A DNA stretch of 38,769 bases from an uncultured bacterium (GTDB taxonomy: Bacteria > Bacteroidota > Bacteroidia > Bacteroidales > Bacteroidaceae): contig CAJMQV010000011.1 of assembly GCA_905215575.1 (NCBI GenBank), forward strand, positions 1 through 38,769, read 5' to 3'. Below, in pieces: positions 1 through 7,589 of this stretch. A model generated the notes under the pieces. It worked only from the letters and a program-made list of their open reading frames with translations, did not search any database and was not told the origin of the DNA. A program made the position numbers and the translations under genes. Every line of letters begins with the position of its first letter. The stretch's first letter is position 1.

Positions 1-333
1 CCCGAAAAGGCCCCGACAGATGAGGCGCTTGTCGGAAAGTATGTCTTTTCTGGAAATACATTACGGAAGTGCGCCGCAGGGTCTTCTGTTGGTCAAAACA
101 AGGCTTTTGTAGATTTGGCTTCGGTGCCAGTGCTTCATGAGTTGCCGGAAGGAGCCCTTCGTATACAACTCTATAAGGAGCCAACCGATGTGCATCTTTC
201 GGAGAATGTATCAGATCAGGATCTGCCAGTTTTTTCTTTGCAGGGAATCTATTTAGGAGAGTGGGGAAAGTGTATGGATCTGTTGCCAAAGGGTATCTAT
301 ATAATAAAAGGAAAGAAAATTATATTAAAATAA
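1..333 (+). CDS. C-terminal end of a large secreted protein with a GIY-GKK tail (partial, 5' end outside the window)
   Basis: The frame is open from base 1 to the stop, giving 110 residues of a protein that begins outside the window. The visible part resembles the C-terminal region of Bacteroides secreted proteins. A strand-rich stretch contains 'GQNKAFVDLASVP', comparable to 'GGNKAYLVLPKEA' in the minus-strand protein at 34625-37678. It ends in the tail 'LPKGIYIIKGKKIILK', matching the tails of four other proteins here. The catalytic or binding part is not visible, so no function can be given. A 61-aa micro-protein follows after 10 nt, so the two are probably co-transcribed. The first internal start-like codon (TTG at 115) is not a real start, because coding similarity continues upstream of it. 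Confidence 0.8.
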   Translation, partial: PEKAPTDEALVGKYVFSGNTLRKCAAGSSVGQNKAFVDLASVPVLHELPEGALRIQLYKEPTDVHLSENVSDQDLPVFSLQGIYLGEWGKCMDLLPKGIYIIKGKKIILK

Positions 334-343
334 GTCAATAACA

Positions 344-529
344 ATGAGTAGAAATGAATATATTCGCCCTTCTGTGCGTTATATAAATATAAATGCGGAA
401 GTGTTGCTTTGCAGTAGTACCTATCAGGTAAACGTAAGTCATGATGAAGGAGTATGGGACGCTGATGCCAATAAGGAAGGTAATTTCTCATCTATTTGGG
501 ACTCAGATTTATGGTCGGAGAATGAATAA
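344..529 (+). CDS. 61-aa micro-protein downstream of tail-bearing secreted protein
   Basis: ATG start 10 nt after the preceding stop, 61 residues. There is no signal peptide or membrane segment. The N-terminus 'MSRNEYIRPSVRY' is basic with a Y-x-(R/K)-P motif. A short hydrophobic stretch ends in 'LLCSS', and the C-terminal half is acidic and Trp-rich (three W) and ends in E. The 50-aa micro-protein at 34438-34590 has the same plan: Y-x-K-P, then 'MMATSS', then an acidic, W-containing end. Both follow a large secreted protein with a GIY-GKK tail. Small proteins of this kind are common but uncharacterised in Bacteroidales. The gene is closed by a strong hairpin at 553-600. Function unknown; a peptide precursor or a partner/inhibitor of the upstream product are possibilities only. 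Confidence 0.75.
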   Translation: MSRNEYIRPSVRYININAEVLLCSSTYQVNVSHDEGVWDADANKEGNFSSIWDSDLWSENE

Positions 530-552
530 TTCTTGTAATCTCGGTATTTGAA

Positions 553-600
553 CTGAAGGCAACCTTCTTTTGCAGGATGACAAAAGAGGGTTGCCTTCAG
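553..600 (+). terminator. Strong hairpin terminator of the window-start operon
   Basis: A 20-bp stem (553-572 with 581-600, one G.U pair) closes on an 8-nt loop. It begins 23 nt after the stop of the 61-aa gene. The outer arms are ctgaaggcaacc and ggttgccttcag. The following sequence is only moderately T-rich. Confidence 0.8.
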
Positions 601-716
601 CTTATTCTGCTTTCGATAGTTCCTGTTGCACGGAAATTGCTTTGGAAAATTATTGATGATTTTTATTGTAAAGTAAAAATAAAATCCAATATTTATGAAA
701 ATAATTGCGAATTTAT

Positions 717-747
717 TTTGCTATTTTGAAAAAACAATTTATTTTTG
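717..747 (+). promoter_or_regulatory. Bacteroidetes-type promoter for the tiny secreted protein
   Basis: A -33 TTTG (717-720) is followed by a 19-nt spacer and a -7 box TATTTTTG (740-747), a full match to the Bacteroides consensus TTTG-N19-21-TAnnTTTG. It lies 25 nt upstream of the ATG at 773 and inside the longer in-frame ORF that starts at 695. It therefore argues for the 773 start. Confidence 0.8.
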
Positions 748-772
748 CATTGTTTTCAACAAATGTAGTTTT

Positions 773-1141
773 ATGAAATCTTTATTAACATTGAAAAAAT
801 CAGTTTTGTACCTGCTCACAGTGTTTGCACTTTGTGTGGGGAATTTGTATGCGCAAAATATTCATCAGGTTGTGCGTACAAATGCGATAGTATCTGATGC
901 CGGTGTGGAAGAGGGAAACAATGTGTTGAAGACAAAAATGTTGAGTTCTGCTTTTCCTGTGACAATCCAATTGAAAGGCAGCCGTTTGTGTATTACCAGC
1001 AAATATGTTCAATTGTTGCCTGTATATAATGAAAGAGGGGCATTTTATGGTATGTTCCGTTTGAATAAAGGTACGAATTGGATTGGTGGTTTGCCCAAAG
1101 GCGTTTATTACATAAACAGCCGAAAGGTATCTATACCTTAA
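773..1141 (+). CDS. Tiny secreted protein: signal peptide plus GVY-type C-terminal tail
   Basis: 122 residues from the ATG at 773. A longer in-frame ORF from 695 is rejected because the promoter lies inside it and because 'MKSLLTLKKSVLYLLTVFAL' starts a clean signal peptide ending at YAQ. The mature part is only about 95 residues. It ends in 'GLPKGVYYINSRKVSIP', the same tail design as the partial protein at 1-333 (LPKGIYIIKGKK). The 'LPVYNERGAFYG' stretch parallels 'LPVFSLQGIYLG' in that protein. Nothing resembling a catalytic domain precedes the tail, so the protein is nearly tail alone. It could be a stand-alone module, a degenerate relic of a larger protein, or an adaptor. Function unknown. 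Confidence 0.75.
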   Translation: MKSLLTLKKSVLYLLTVFALCVGNLYAQNIHQVVRTNAIVSDAGVEEGNNVLKTKMLSSAFPVTIQLKGSRLCITSKYVQLLPVYNERGAFYGMFRLNKGTNWIGGLPKGVYYINSRKVSIP

Positions 1142-1157
1142 AAATTTTTTATGATTC

Positions 1158-1189
1158 TTGTGTAATTTAAGAAAGAACCTTTATTTTTG
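1158..1189 (+). promoter_or_regulatory. Bacteroidetes-type promoter for glsA-glsB
   Basis: TTG (1158-1160), a 21-nt spacer and TATTTTTG (1182-1189) lie 25 nt upstream of the ATG at 1215. This suggests glsAB has its own promoter and is not read only from the upstream gene. Confidence 0.7.
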
Positions 1190-1214
1190 CATATCGTAAG
1201 AACATTTATTCAGT

Positions 1215-2036
1215 ATGCAAGATAACACGATAACAGAAATTGATCTGGATCAGATCGTCCGCTCCCGTGCCGGAAAGAAAGCAAAATATGTTCCAAAATG
1301 GATCATTACTGCTCTAAAACACCTTATTCATCAGGATTTTATAAATGAATTCCTACGGCGTGGTTACGTGGGTGTAGATTTCTGTGAAGAATGTATTCAC
1401 TATCTGGATGTAAAAATAAAGGTAAAAGGATTGGAGCATCTTACTGATGATTCCCGGAAATATACATTTGTCAGCAATCATCCTTTGGGCGCAATTGATG
1501 GAGTGGCTTTGGGAATGATTCTGGGCCGTAAATTTAATGGAAATGTAAAATATCTGGTAAACGATCTTTTAATGAATCTTAAAGGATTGGCTCCATTGTG
1601 TATTCCTATTAACAAACTTGGCAAGCAGGCAAGAAACTTTCCTCAGGTGGTTGAGGCGGGTTTTCAATCAGACAGTCATATTATTATGTTTCCTGCCGGA
1701 CTGTGTTCCCGCAAAAACGATCAAGGCCTGATTCGAGATATTCCCTGGAAAAAGACTTTTATTACCAAAAGTGTGGAAACCCAGCGTTGGGTGGTTCCGA
1801 TTCATTTTGTAGGACAGAACTCTCCCCGTTTCTATCGTATTGCGCGATGGTGCAAGAAACTGGGCTTGAAGTTTAATTTTGCCATGCTGTTGTTGCCGGA
1901 TGAAATGTATCGAAGCCAGCATGGTCATTATGAAGTAATCATCGGAGAGCCGATATCATGGGAGAAGTTTGACCATTCCAAGTCGCCGGCACAATGGGCC
2001 GACTTTGTTCAAAAAGAGGTATATAAATTGAAATAA
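1215..2036 (+). CDS. glsA: PlsC-like acyltransferase, probable glycine-lipid O-acyltransferase GlsA
   Basis: 273 aa. An acyltransferase motif 'NHPLGAIDG' sits at residues 88-96 and an 'FPAGLCSRK' block near 159, corresponding to NHxxxxD and FPEGTR of the PlsC superfamily. Five residues, not four, separate His89 from Asp95. The downstream neighbour, 18 nt away, is an OlsB-like N-acyltransferase. In Bacteroides thetaiotaomicron such a pair (glsB-glsA) makes glycine lipids: GlsB joins a 3-hydroxy fatty acid to glycine (commendamide) and GlsA esterifies the hydroxyl with a second acyl chain. The protein has no obvious transmembrane helix and probably acts at the inner membrane surface with acyl-ACP or acyl-CoA donors. 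The family call is firm; the substrate is assigned from the pairing. Confidence 0.8.
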   Translation: MQDNTITEIDLDQIVRSRAGKKAKYVPKWIITALKHLIHQDFINEFLRRGYVGVDFCEECIHYLDVKIKVKGLEHLTDDSRKYTFVSNHPLGAIDGVALGMILGRKFNGNVKYLVNDLLMNLKGLAPLCIPINKLGKQARNFPQVVEAGFQSDSHIIMFPAGLCSRKNDQGLIRDIPWKKTFITKSVETQRWVVPIHFVGQNSPRFYRIARWCKKLGLKFNFAMLLLPDEMYRSQHGHYEVIIGEPISWEKFDHSKSPAQWADFVQKEVYKLK

Positions 2037-2054
2037 TAAGCGAAACAGATCAGT

Positions 2055-3047
2055 ATGGAAGAAATAATGGCTCCGGTAAGTAAGGAAGTATTGAAGGCCG
2101 AACTTACGGAAGATAAAAAACTTAGGGGCACGAACAAAAGCAACAATGAGATATATATTGTAACCTGGCAGGACTCTCCGAATGTAGTTCGCGAGATCGG
2201 ACGACTTCGCGAGATCGCTTTCCGTGCAGCTGGAGGAGGTACGGGAAAAGCACTCGATCTGGATGAGTTTGATGTTATGGAAAATCCGTATAAGCAGCTG
2301 ATCGTATGGAATCCGGAAGCAGAAGAAATCCTTGGCGGTTACCGTTATATTCTGGGATCGAATGTGCAGATTGATGCCAACGGACAGCCGGTGCTGGCCA
2401 CTTCGCACATGTTTCATTTTTCCGAAGAGTTTGTGCGCGACTACATGCCTTATACCATAGAGCTGGGACGCTCTTTTGTGACTTTGGAGTATCAAAGTAC
2501 TCGTGCCGGTTCAAAAGGTCTGTTTGCTTTGGATAATTTGTGGGACGGTCTGGGTGCACTGACTGTTCTGCGTCCGAACATCAAATATTTCTTCGGCAAA
2601 ATGACCATGTATCCTTCTTATAGCCGCAAGGGCCGTGATATGATTCTGTATTTCCTGCAAAAACATTTTGCGGACAAGGACGGACTGGTTGTTCCGATTC
2701 AGCCTTTGCTGCTGGAAACTGATCCGGATTATCTCAAACAGTTGTTCTGCAAGGATAATTTTAAAGAGGATTATCGTATTCTGAATACAGAAGTACGTAA
2801 ATTGGGCTACAACATTCCGCCTCTGGTAAATGCATATATGGGCTTGTCACCTACGATGCGCATGTTTGGAACAGCCATCAATGACGAGTTCGGTGATGTG
2901 GAGGAAACCGGCATTCTGATTACTGTAGATGAAATTCTGACAGAAAAACGCGTGCGCCATATTGACTCCTTTGTGAAGAAACACGCTAAAGATGTATTTC
3001 CTGAGGCAGGACCTACTCAGGTGATGTATAAGGAGAATACAAAATAG
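2055..3047 (+). CDS. glsB: GNAT/OlsB-like N-acyltransferase, probable commendamide (N-acylglycine) synthase GlsB
   Basis: 330 aa, starting 18 nt after glsA in the same operon. It has the hemolysin/OlsB-type acyltransferase layout: a central region 'EILGGYRYILG' that positions the acyl donor, then 'YTIELGRSFV' and a 'KYFFGKMTMYPSY' block characteristic of ornithine-lipid OlsB relatives. In Bacteroides the equivalent enzyme (GlsB, also called Cba) makes N-(3-hydroxyacyl)glycine, the precursor of glycine lipids. An ATG at 2067 is an alternative start. The gene converges with dgt, with one base between the stop codons and no visible terminator. I am confident of the family and fairly confident of the pathway because of the PlsC-like partner. 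Confidence 0.8.
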   Translation: MEEIMAPVSKEVLKAELTEDKKLRGTNKSNNEIYIVTWQDSPNVVREIGRLREIAFRAAGGGTGKALDLDEFDVMENPYKQLIVWNPEAEEILGGYRYILGSNVQIDANGQPVLATSHMFHFSEEFVRDYMPYTIELGRSFVTLEYQSTRAGSKGLFALDNLWDGLGALTVLRPNIKYFFGKMTMYPSYSRKGRDMILYFLQKHFADKDGLVVPIQPLLLETDPDYLKQLFCKDNFKEDYRILNTEVRKLGYNIPPLVNAYMGLSPTMRMFGTAINDEFGDVEETGILITVDEILTEKRVRHIDSFVKKHAKDVFPEAGPTQVMYKENTK

Positions 3048-3048
3048 A

Positions 3049-4410
3049 TTATACGTGTGGCAGATTAATGCCGTGTATCTTACGATAAAGATCCAGAGCA
3101 TAGATATCTGTCATTCCGGAAATAAAATCCAGAACAGCCATTACACGACCATAAAGTGTAGTGGCTGTTGTTTCGTATTGGGGGGATACCAGATCGATCA
3201 GAAGTCTTGAATGGGCCTTCTGTGGATGGGTTACTGCCTCTAAATAAAGCTCCAGTAGGGAAGTAATCACTTTAAAACCTGCCAGCTCCACATCAACAAC
3301 AGCTTTGCTTCGGTATATTCTCTGATAGGCTGTAGCTGAGCATTGTTTGTAGGCTTCCATGGGCAAGGAAGAGATATGGCTGATCAGAGTGCCGTGGAAG
3401 TGTCCCTCAAGGATATCTTCTTCATGCCGGATAAAAGTGTTTACACATTCCTGTACCAGGCAACCGATGACACAGGAACGCAAATAGACAATCTGTTCAT
3501 TTATATCAGTTACTTTTTTCAGCATGATCTGGATATGCTCCTGTCGTTCTTTTGGGAAAAAGGCCAACAGCAACTGTTGGGTTTCTTCTGTGCTGAGTAT
3601 TTTGAGTTTGTGAGCATCTTCGATATCCATAATCTGATAGCAGATGTCGTCTGCCGCCTCTACAAGGTAAACCAGCGGGTGGCGGGCGAAATTCAAGGTC
3701 CCTTCGGGACTTTCTTTTTGTAACAGCCCTAATTCGTTAGCTATCTTAAGAAAGTCCTTTTGCTCGCTTTCGAAAAAGCCGAATTTGCGGTGATTTCCGG
3801 CCAGGGATGAAGAGTAGGGATATTTTACGATGGAGGCCAAAGTGGTGTAGGTCATGACAAAACCGCCCGGTCTGCGCCCGTTGAAATGATGTGTCAGCAG
3901 ACGGAAGGTATTCGCATTGCCTTCAAAATGAATCAGATCATTCCATTGGCTTTCAGTAAGTCCTTGGGGATCCAGTTCATCGTGATAATGCTGTAGCCAT
4001 TGGCCGTTTCCTTCGCTGAAGAATGTGCCTATGGCTTCTTCTCCCGAATGTCCGAAAGGAGGGTTGCCCAAATCATGCGCCAGACAGGCAGCCGATACAA
4101 TGGCGCCCAATTCTGTGATGTGGGTATTTTGCAACTCGGGATGCTTTTCCAATAAGAGTCTTGCCGAGTCGTTTCCCAAAGAACGGCCAACGCTTGAAAC
4201 CTCCAGACTGTGGGTAAGACGGTTGTGCACAAAGATATTTCCGGGTAAAGGAAATACCTGGGTCTTATTCTGAAGTCGGCGGAATGGAGCCGAAAAAATA
4301 AGCCGGTCATAATCGCGTTGAAATTCTGTACGGTCGTCCTTCTTTTTTAAATGAAGTTCCTCAAGTCCCAGACGTTTGTTGGAGATAAGCAGTTCCCATT
4401 TCATAGGCAT
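3049..4410 (-). CDS. dgt: dGTP triphosphohydrolase (dGTPase)
   Basis: 453 aa. HD-domain nucleotide triphosphohydrolase that hydrolyses dGTP to deoxyguanosine and triphosphate, helping control dNTP pools. The metal-binding HD motif is in 'AHDLGNPPFGHSGEEA' (His112-Asp113), with the upstream His in 'NRLTHSLEV' (about residue 67) and the Dgt signature 'APFRRLQNKTQVF'. Length matches the long Dgt family. A second ATG two codons in (4404, MKWEL...) may be the true start. The gene is divergent from dut, another dNTP-pool enzyme; their promoters share the 4411-4541 gap. Confidence 0.93.
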   Translation of the reverse strand: MPMKWELLISNKRLGLEELHLKKKDDRTEFQRDYDRLIFSAPFRRLQNKTQVFPLPGNIFVHNRLTHSLEVSSVGRSLGNDSARLLLEKHPELQNTHITELGAIVSAACLAHDLGNPPFGHSGEEAIGTFFSEGNGQWLQHYHDELDPQGLTESQWNDLIHFEGNANTFRLLTHHFNGRRPGGFVMTYTTLASIVKYPYSSSLAGNHRKFGFFESEQKDFLKIANELGLLQKESPEGTLNFARHPLVYLVEAADDICYQIMDIEDAHKLKILSTEETQQLLLAFFPKERQEHIQIMLKKVTDINEQIVYLRSCVIGCLVQECVNTFIRHEEDILEGHFHGTLISHISSLPMEAYKQCSATAYQRIYRSKAVVDVELAGFKVITSLLELYLEAVTHPQKAHSRLLIDLVSPQYETTATTLYGRVMAVLDFISGMTDIYALDLYRKIHGINLPHV

Positions 4411-4433
4411 TTTGTCAGATTTGATCCATAATG

Positions 4434-4441
4434 CAAAAGTA
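4434..4441 (-). promoter_or_regulatory. -7 box for dgt
   Basis: TACTTTTG on the minus strand, 23 nt upstream of the dgt ATG. No clear -33 element is visible. Confidence 0.6.
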
Positions 4442-4506
4442 ATGTAAAAAAAGCACTAAAAGGAGTTTTCCTAAAGAAAAACAGCTGTTTATTTTATGGA
4501 ATTCCC

Positions 4507-4514
4507 TAATTTTG
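4507..4514 (+). promoter_or_regulatory. -7 box for the dut operon
   Basis: TAATTTTG, 27 nt upstream of the dut ATG at 4542. It overlaps the in-frame TTG at 4512, which is therefore not a credible start. A TGTTT about 16 nt upstream may act as the -33 element. Confidence 0.6.
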
Positions 4515-4541
4515 CAACCATATTGTGAAATAGAAAAAAAT

Positions 4542-4976
4542 ATGGAAATACAAGTTATAAATAAATCTCACCACCCGCTTCCGGAGTATGCTACCTTGCA
4601 GTCTGCAGGAATGGACATCCGTGCCAATTTGGACGAACCGATCACTTTACAACCTTTACAGCGTTGCCTGGTTCCAACCGGATTATATATTGCGTTGCCT
4701 CCCGGAACGGAGGCTCAGATTCGTCCGCGCAGTGGTTTGGCCTTGAAAAAGGGAATTACGGTACTGAACTCCCCCGGTACCATTGACGCGGATTATCGTG
4801 GAGAGATTGGTATCATTCTGATAAATCTTTCTCAGGAACCTTTTGTCATTCAAGATGGAGAGCGCATTGCACAGATGGTTGTGGCACGTTATGAGCAGGC
4901 ACGTTGGAATGCGGTAGAATCATTGGATGATACAGAGCGTGGAGAAGGTGGATTTGGACATTCTGGACAGAAATAA
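4542..4976 (+). CDS. dut: dUTP diphosphatase (dUTPase)
   Basis: 144 aa. Trimeric dUTPase that hydrolyses dUTP to dUMP and PPi, keeping uracil out of DNA and feeding dTMP synthesis. All five family motifs are present in order: SAGMDIRA, RPRSGLA, 'NSPGTIDADYRGEI', RIAQMV, and the glycine-rich C-terminal 'RGEGGFGHSG' that closes over the nucleotide. The ATG at 4542 was chosen over an in-frame TTG at 4512 because the promoter box covers the latter. First gene of a four-gene operon with a TPR lipoprotein, a DUF4292 lipoprotein and an EnvC-like protein. Confidence 0.96.
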   Translation: MEIQVINKSHHPLPEYATLQSAGMDIRANLDEPITLQPLQRCLVPTGLYIALPPGTEAQIRPRSGLALKKGITVLNSPGTIDADYRGEIGIILINLSQEPFVIQDGERIAQMVVARYEQARWNAVESLDDTERGEGGFGHSGQK

Positions 4977-4980
4977 TCAA

Positions 4981-6771
4981 GTGAAAAGAATATATTATTA
5001 TTGGGGTAAGATGATGTTGGCCTGTGGGCTGACCGTCTTGATGGCTGCTTGTGGAGCGGCCCGTAAAGGTGTGACTGTTGAAACAGCTCCCACTCCTTAT
5101 GAAAACCGTTTGTATGAGTACTATTATACGGAAGCTGTAAAACAGAAGATTTTAGGAAATCATGATGCCGCATATTCCTTGTTGCAATATTGTCTGGAGT
5201 TGAATCCCAAATCAGGAGAGGCGCTTTATGATTTGGGGTTATATGCCATTTATATGCAAAATGACTCATTGGGCGAAACCTATCTGGAGCGTGCCGCTTC
5301 TTTGGAACCAAAGAATATCTGGTATCGGGAAATGCTTTCCGGATATTATCTGAGCCGGAGCGAATGGGGCAAGGCCCGGAAATGTCTGGAAGAAATGATG
5401 CATCTGAATCCGAAGCGCTCAGATGTCATGATGCGCTTGGTCAGTCTTTATCAGAACGACAAAAAATATGCCGAGGCAATAGATGTGCTGAATCGTATAG
5501 AAACACTTGAAGGAAAGAATCTTCAGATTTCTATGGAGAAGTACTGGATGTATATGCAGCTAAAGGAGAAGGAGAAGGCTTATGCCGAGTTGCAGAGTCT
5601 GGCATCGGAATATCCGAATGACCTTTCTTATCGTGTCGTGTTGGCTACACAGTATATGGCCAATCAGGAAATGGAGAAAGCCAAGGAGATTCTGGATGAG
5701 GTGGAGCGTAAGGAACCGGATAATCAGACGCTGCTTTTGGCTTTGATGGACTATGCGCAAAACATTAAGAACGATTCATTGTATCAGGCCAATCTGAATC
5801 GTTTGCTTTTTGGCGAGGCAACGGATGAGGCAACCAAGGCCCGTGTTTTGAAAGATTATGTCAGCCAGCAGCCTCAGGACAGCCTGCATCAGGCGCAGGT
5901 GCGTCAGACCTTTCAGAAAGTATTGGCTGATCCTCGCGCCGGAGCCGACTTGTGGATGCTGTATGCTGCTTATCAGACCATGGCGAAAGACAGCAAGGAT
6001 TCCGTTGCTGTTACTTTGAATCGGGTACTTGATCTGGAGCCGGACAATAAACTGGCTTTGCAGGAGCTGATCATGATCAATATCAAGAAGCAGGATTTTC
6101 CGGCATTGATCCGTTTGTGCCAGAAAGGTGTTCAGTATTATCCTGAAATGCTGGTGTTCTATTATTATAAAGGACTGTCTCATTACCAGTTGGATGAACA
6201 GGATCAGGCTATTTCCACATTTGAACTGGGACTTCGTCAGGAGAAATCTCCGGGAGACGAAGGAATGATTTCCGATATGTTCAGCATCTTGGGAGATTTG
6301 TATCACGAACAGCATCAGAATGAAAAGGCTTATGCAGCCTATGATTCGGCTTTAGTCTATAAGGATAATAATTTAGGCGCTTTGAACAATTATGCTTATT
6401 TCCTTTCACTGGAGAATCGTGAATTGGACAAAGCACAGGAAATGAGTTATAAGACCGTTCAGACAGAACCGGATAACGTGACCTATTTGGATACTTATGC
6501 CTGGATTCTCTTTTTGAAGGGAAAGTATACTGAAGCTAAGATCTATATGGATAAGATTGTGGGTTACTATGAAAAGGAGCCACAGAACGAGAAGGAAAAG
6601 GAAAACCGGGAATCTATAAACGGAGGTGTTCTGGAGCATGCCGGAGATATCTATTATCATTGTAATGAACCGGATAAAGCATTGGAATATTGGAAAAAGG
6701 CGCAGCAGTTGGAAGGGGCTTCTGATCTGCTCGAGCAAAAGATCAAACAGAAAAAATATATAGCACAATGA
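4981..6771 (+). CDS. Tetratricopeptide-repeat lipoprotein
   Basis: 596 aa from a GTG start 4 nt after the dut stop. That start gives a classic lipoprotein signal: basic 'MKR', a hydrophobic core and the lipobox 'LMAAC' with Cys as +1. The in-frame ATG at 4927 lies inside dut and is rejected; the ATG at 5011 is possible but lacks the basic head. The rest is a chain of TPR-type helical pairs from about residue 40 to the end, for example 'AYSLLQYCLELNPKSGEALY', 'KCLEEMMHLNPKRSDVMMRL' and 'NVTYLDTYAWILFLKGKYTE'. It probably scaffolds protein contacts at the outer membrane's periplasmic face. The stop overlaps the next ATG (ATGA), so translation is coupled. Partners are unknown; operon position suggests an envelope role with the EnvC-like protein. 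Confidence 0.85.
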   Translation: MKRIYYYWGKMMLACGLTVLMAACGAARKGVTVETAPTPYENRLYEYYYTEAVKQKILGNHDAAYSLLQYCLELNPKSGEALYDLGLYAIYMQNDSLGETYLERAASLEPKNIWYREMLSGYYLSRSEWGKARKCLEEMMHLNPKRSDVMMRLVSLYQNDKKYAEAIDVLNRIETLEGKNLQISMEKYWMYMQLKEKEKAYAELQSLASEYPNDLSYRVVLATQYMANQEMEKAKEILDEVERKEPDNQTLLLALMDYAQNIKNDSLYQANLNRLLFGEATDEATKARVLKDYVSQQPQDSLHQAQVRQTFQKVLADPRAGADLWMLYAAYQTMAKDSKDSVAVTLNRVLDLEPDNKLALQELIMINIKKQDFPALIRLCQKGVQYYPEMLVFYYYKGLSHYQLDEQDQAISTFELGLRQEKSPGDEGMISDMFSILGDLYHEQHQNEKAYAAYDSALVYKDNNLGALNNYAYFLSLENRELDKAQEMSYKTVQTEPDNVTYLDTYAWILFLKGKYTEAKIYMDKIVGYYEKEPQNEKEKENRESINGGVLEHAGDIYYHCNEPDKALEYWKKAQQLEGASDLLEQKIKQKKYIAQ

Positions 6772-7589
6772 GTAAAAATAAATATATATTAGGTGCCCTG
6801 TGCATGCTGGGAATGTTGGTGTCTTCTTGTCGGTCTACGAAAACGATCAATGAGGTTACTCCAGAAGCTACTGCCAAGACCGAGCAGATTGTCAGTGCTT
6901 TAAATGGCAAGAAGATTGAACGCACTCTTCCGCTTACAGCAAAATTGTCTCTGGAATTACAGATGGGAGATAAGGGTGTATCTGTTGGTGGAAATCTGAA
7001 AATGAAACGTGATGAAGCTATCCAACTTTCCTTATCAGCCTTTTTTATGGAGGTTGGTCGTATAGAGTTTACTCCGAATTATATGCTGGTTCTTGACCGT
7101 ATGGGAAAGCAATATGTCAAGGCCGCTTATCATGATGTTGATTTCCTGAAGCGTAGCGGATTGGATTTCTATTCTTTACAGGCCCTTTTTTGGAATGAAT
7201 TGTTTGTACCGGGAAAAAGCGGGACACTTACTGAGCAGGATTTTGTGACAGAGGAAAAAAACGGTCTTTTATATCTGGTGGCTAAAGAGGTTTCTTTGTT
7301 TACTTTGCAGTTCGCTGTAAAACCGGAAGGAAGTCTTTTATTGAACACTCACATCGCCGCGCCTCAGAACGCATCACAGAGCTTTGACTGGAACTATCTG
7401 CATTTCGATGGTAATAATATTCCGGATAAAATGCAGATGAGTGTGTCTGGATTGGGCAAGAGTGTTAAGGCTGTAATGACTTTGTCTAATATTCGCAATA
7501 ATGCAGAGTGGACTTTGACTCAGATACCAGAAAATAAGTATAAGCGTGTGGATCCTTCCACTTTGTTTAAGAAATTATTGCAGATGTAA
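6768..7589 (+). CDS. DUF4292 lipoprotein
   Basis: 273 aa. An N-terminal lipoprotein signal ends in 'LVSSC' with Cys at about residue 21. The body is a single beta-rich domain ('LTAKLSLELQMGDKGVSVGG') of the kind annotated as DUF4292 in Bacteroidetes, reminiscent of LolB/LolA-like folds that bind lipid or lipoprotein, though that is inference. The start overlaps the preceding stop by four bases and the end shares one base with the next start, so the three genes are translated as a unit. It probably works in the envelope with the EnvC-like protein downstream. Molecular function unknown. Confidence 0.8.
   Translation: MSKNKYILGALCMLGMLVSSCRSTKTINEVTPEATAKTEQIVSALNGKKIERTLPLTAKLSLELQMGDKGVSVGGNLKMKRDEAIQLSLSAFFMEVGRIEFTPNYMLVLDRMGKQYVKAAYHDVDFLKRSGLDFYSLQALFWNELFVPGKSGTLTEQDFVTEEKNGLLYLVAKEVSLFTLQFAVKPEGSLLLNTHIAAPQNASQSFDWNYLHFDGNNIPDKMQMSVSGLGKSVKAVMTLSNIRNNAEWTLTQIPENKYKRVDPSTLFKKLLQM

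Noticed and set aside
695..772. 26-codon N-terminal extension of the tiny secreted protein
   Set aside because: It contains the -33/-7 promoter and would bury the signal peptide inside the protein.
3343..3723. 126-aa plus-strand ORF opposite dgt, and many similar antisense ORFs inside dut-operon, maeB, manC, ansA and GH84
   Set aside because: They are reading-frame shadows of strongly supported genes with no motif or regulatory signal of their own.
4927..4980. ATG start for the TPR lipoprotein inside dut
   Set aside because: It would place 18 extra residues before a clear lipoprotein signal; the GTG at 4981 fits the signal peptide and the 4-nt spacing.
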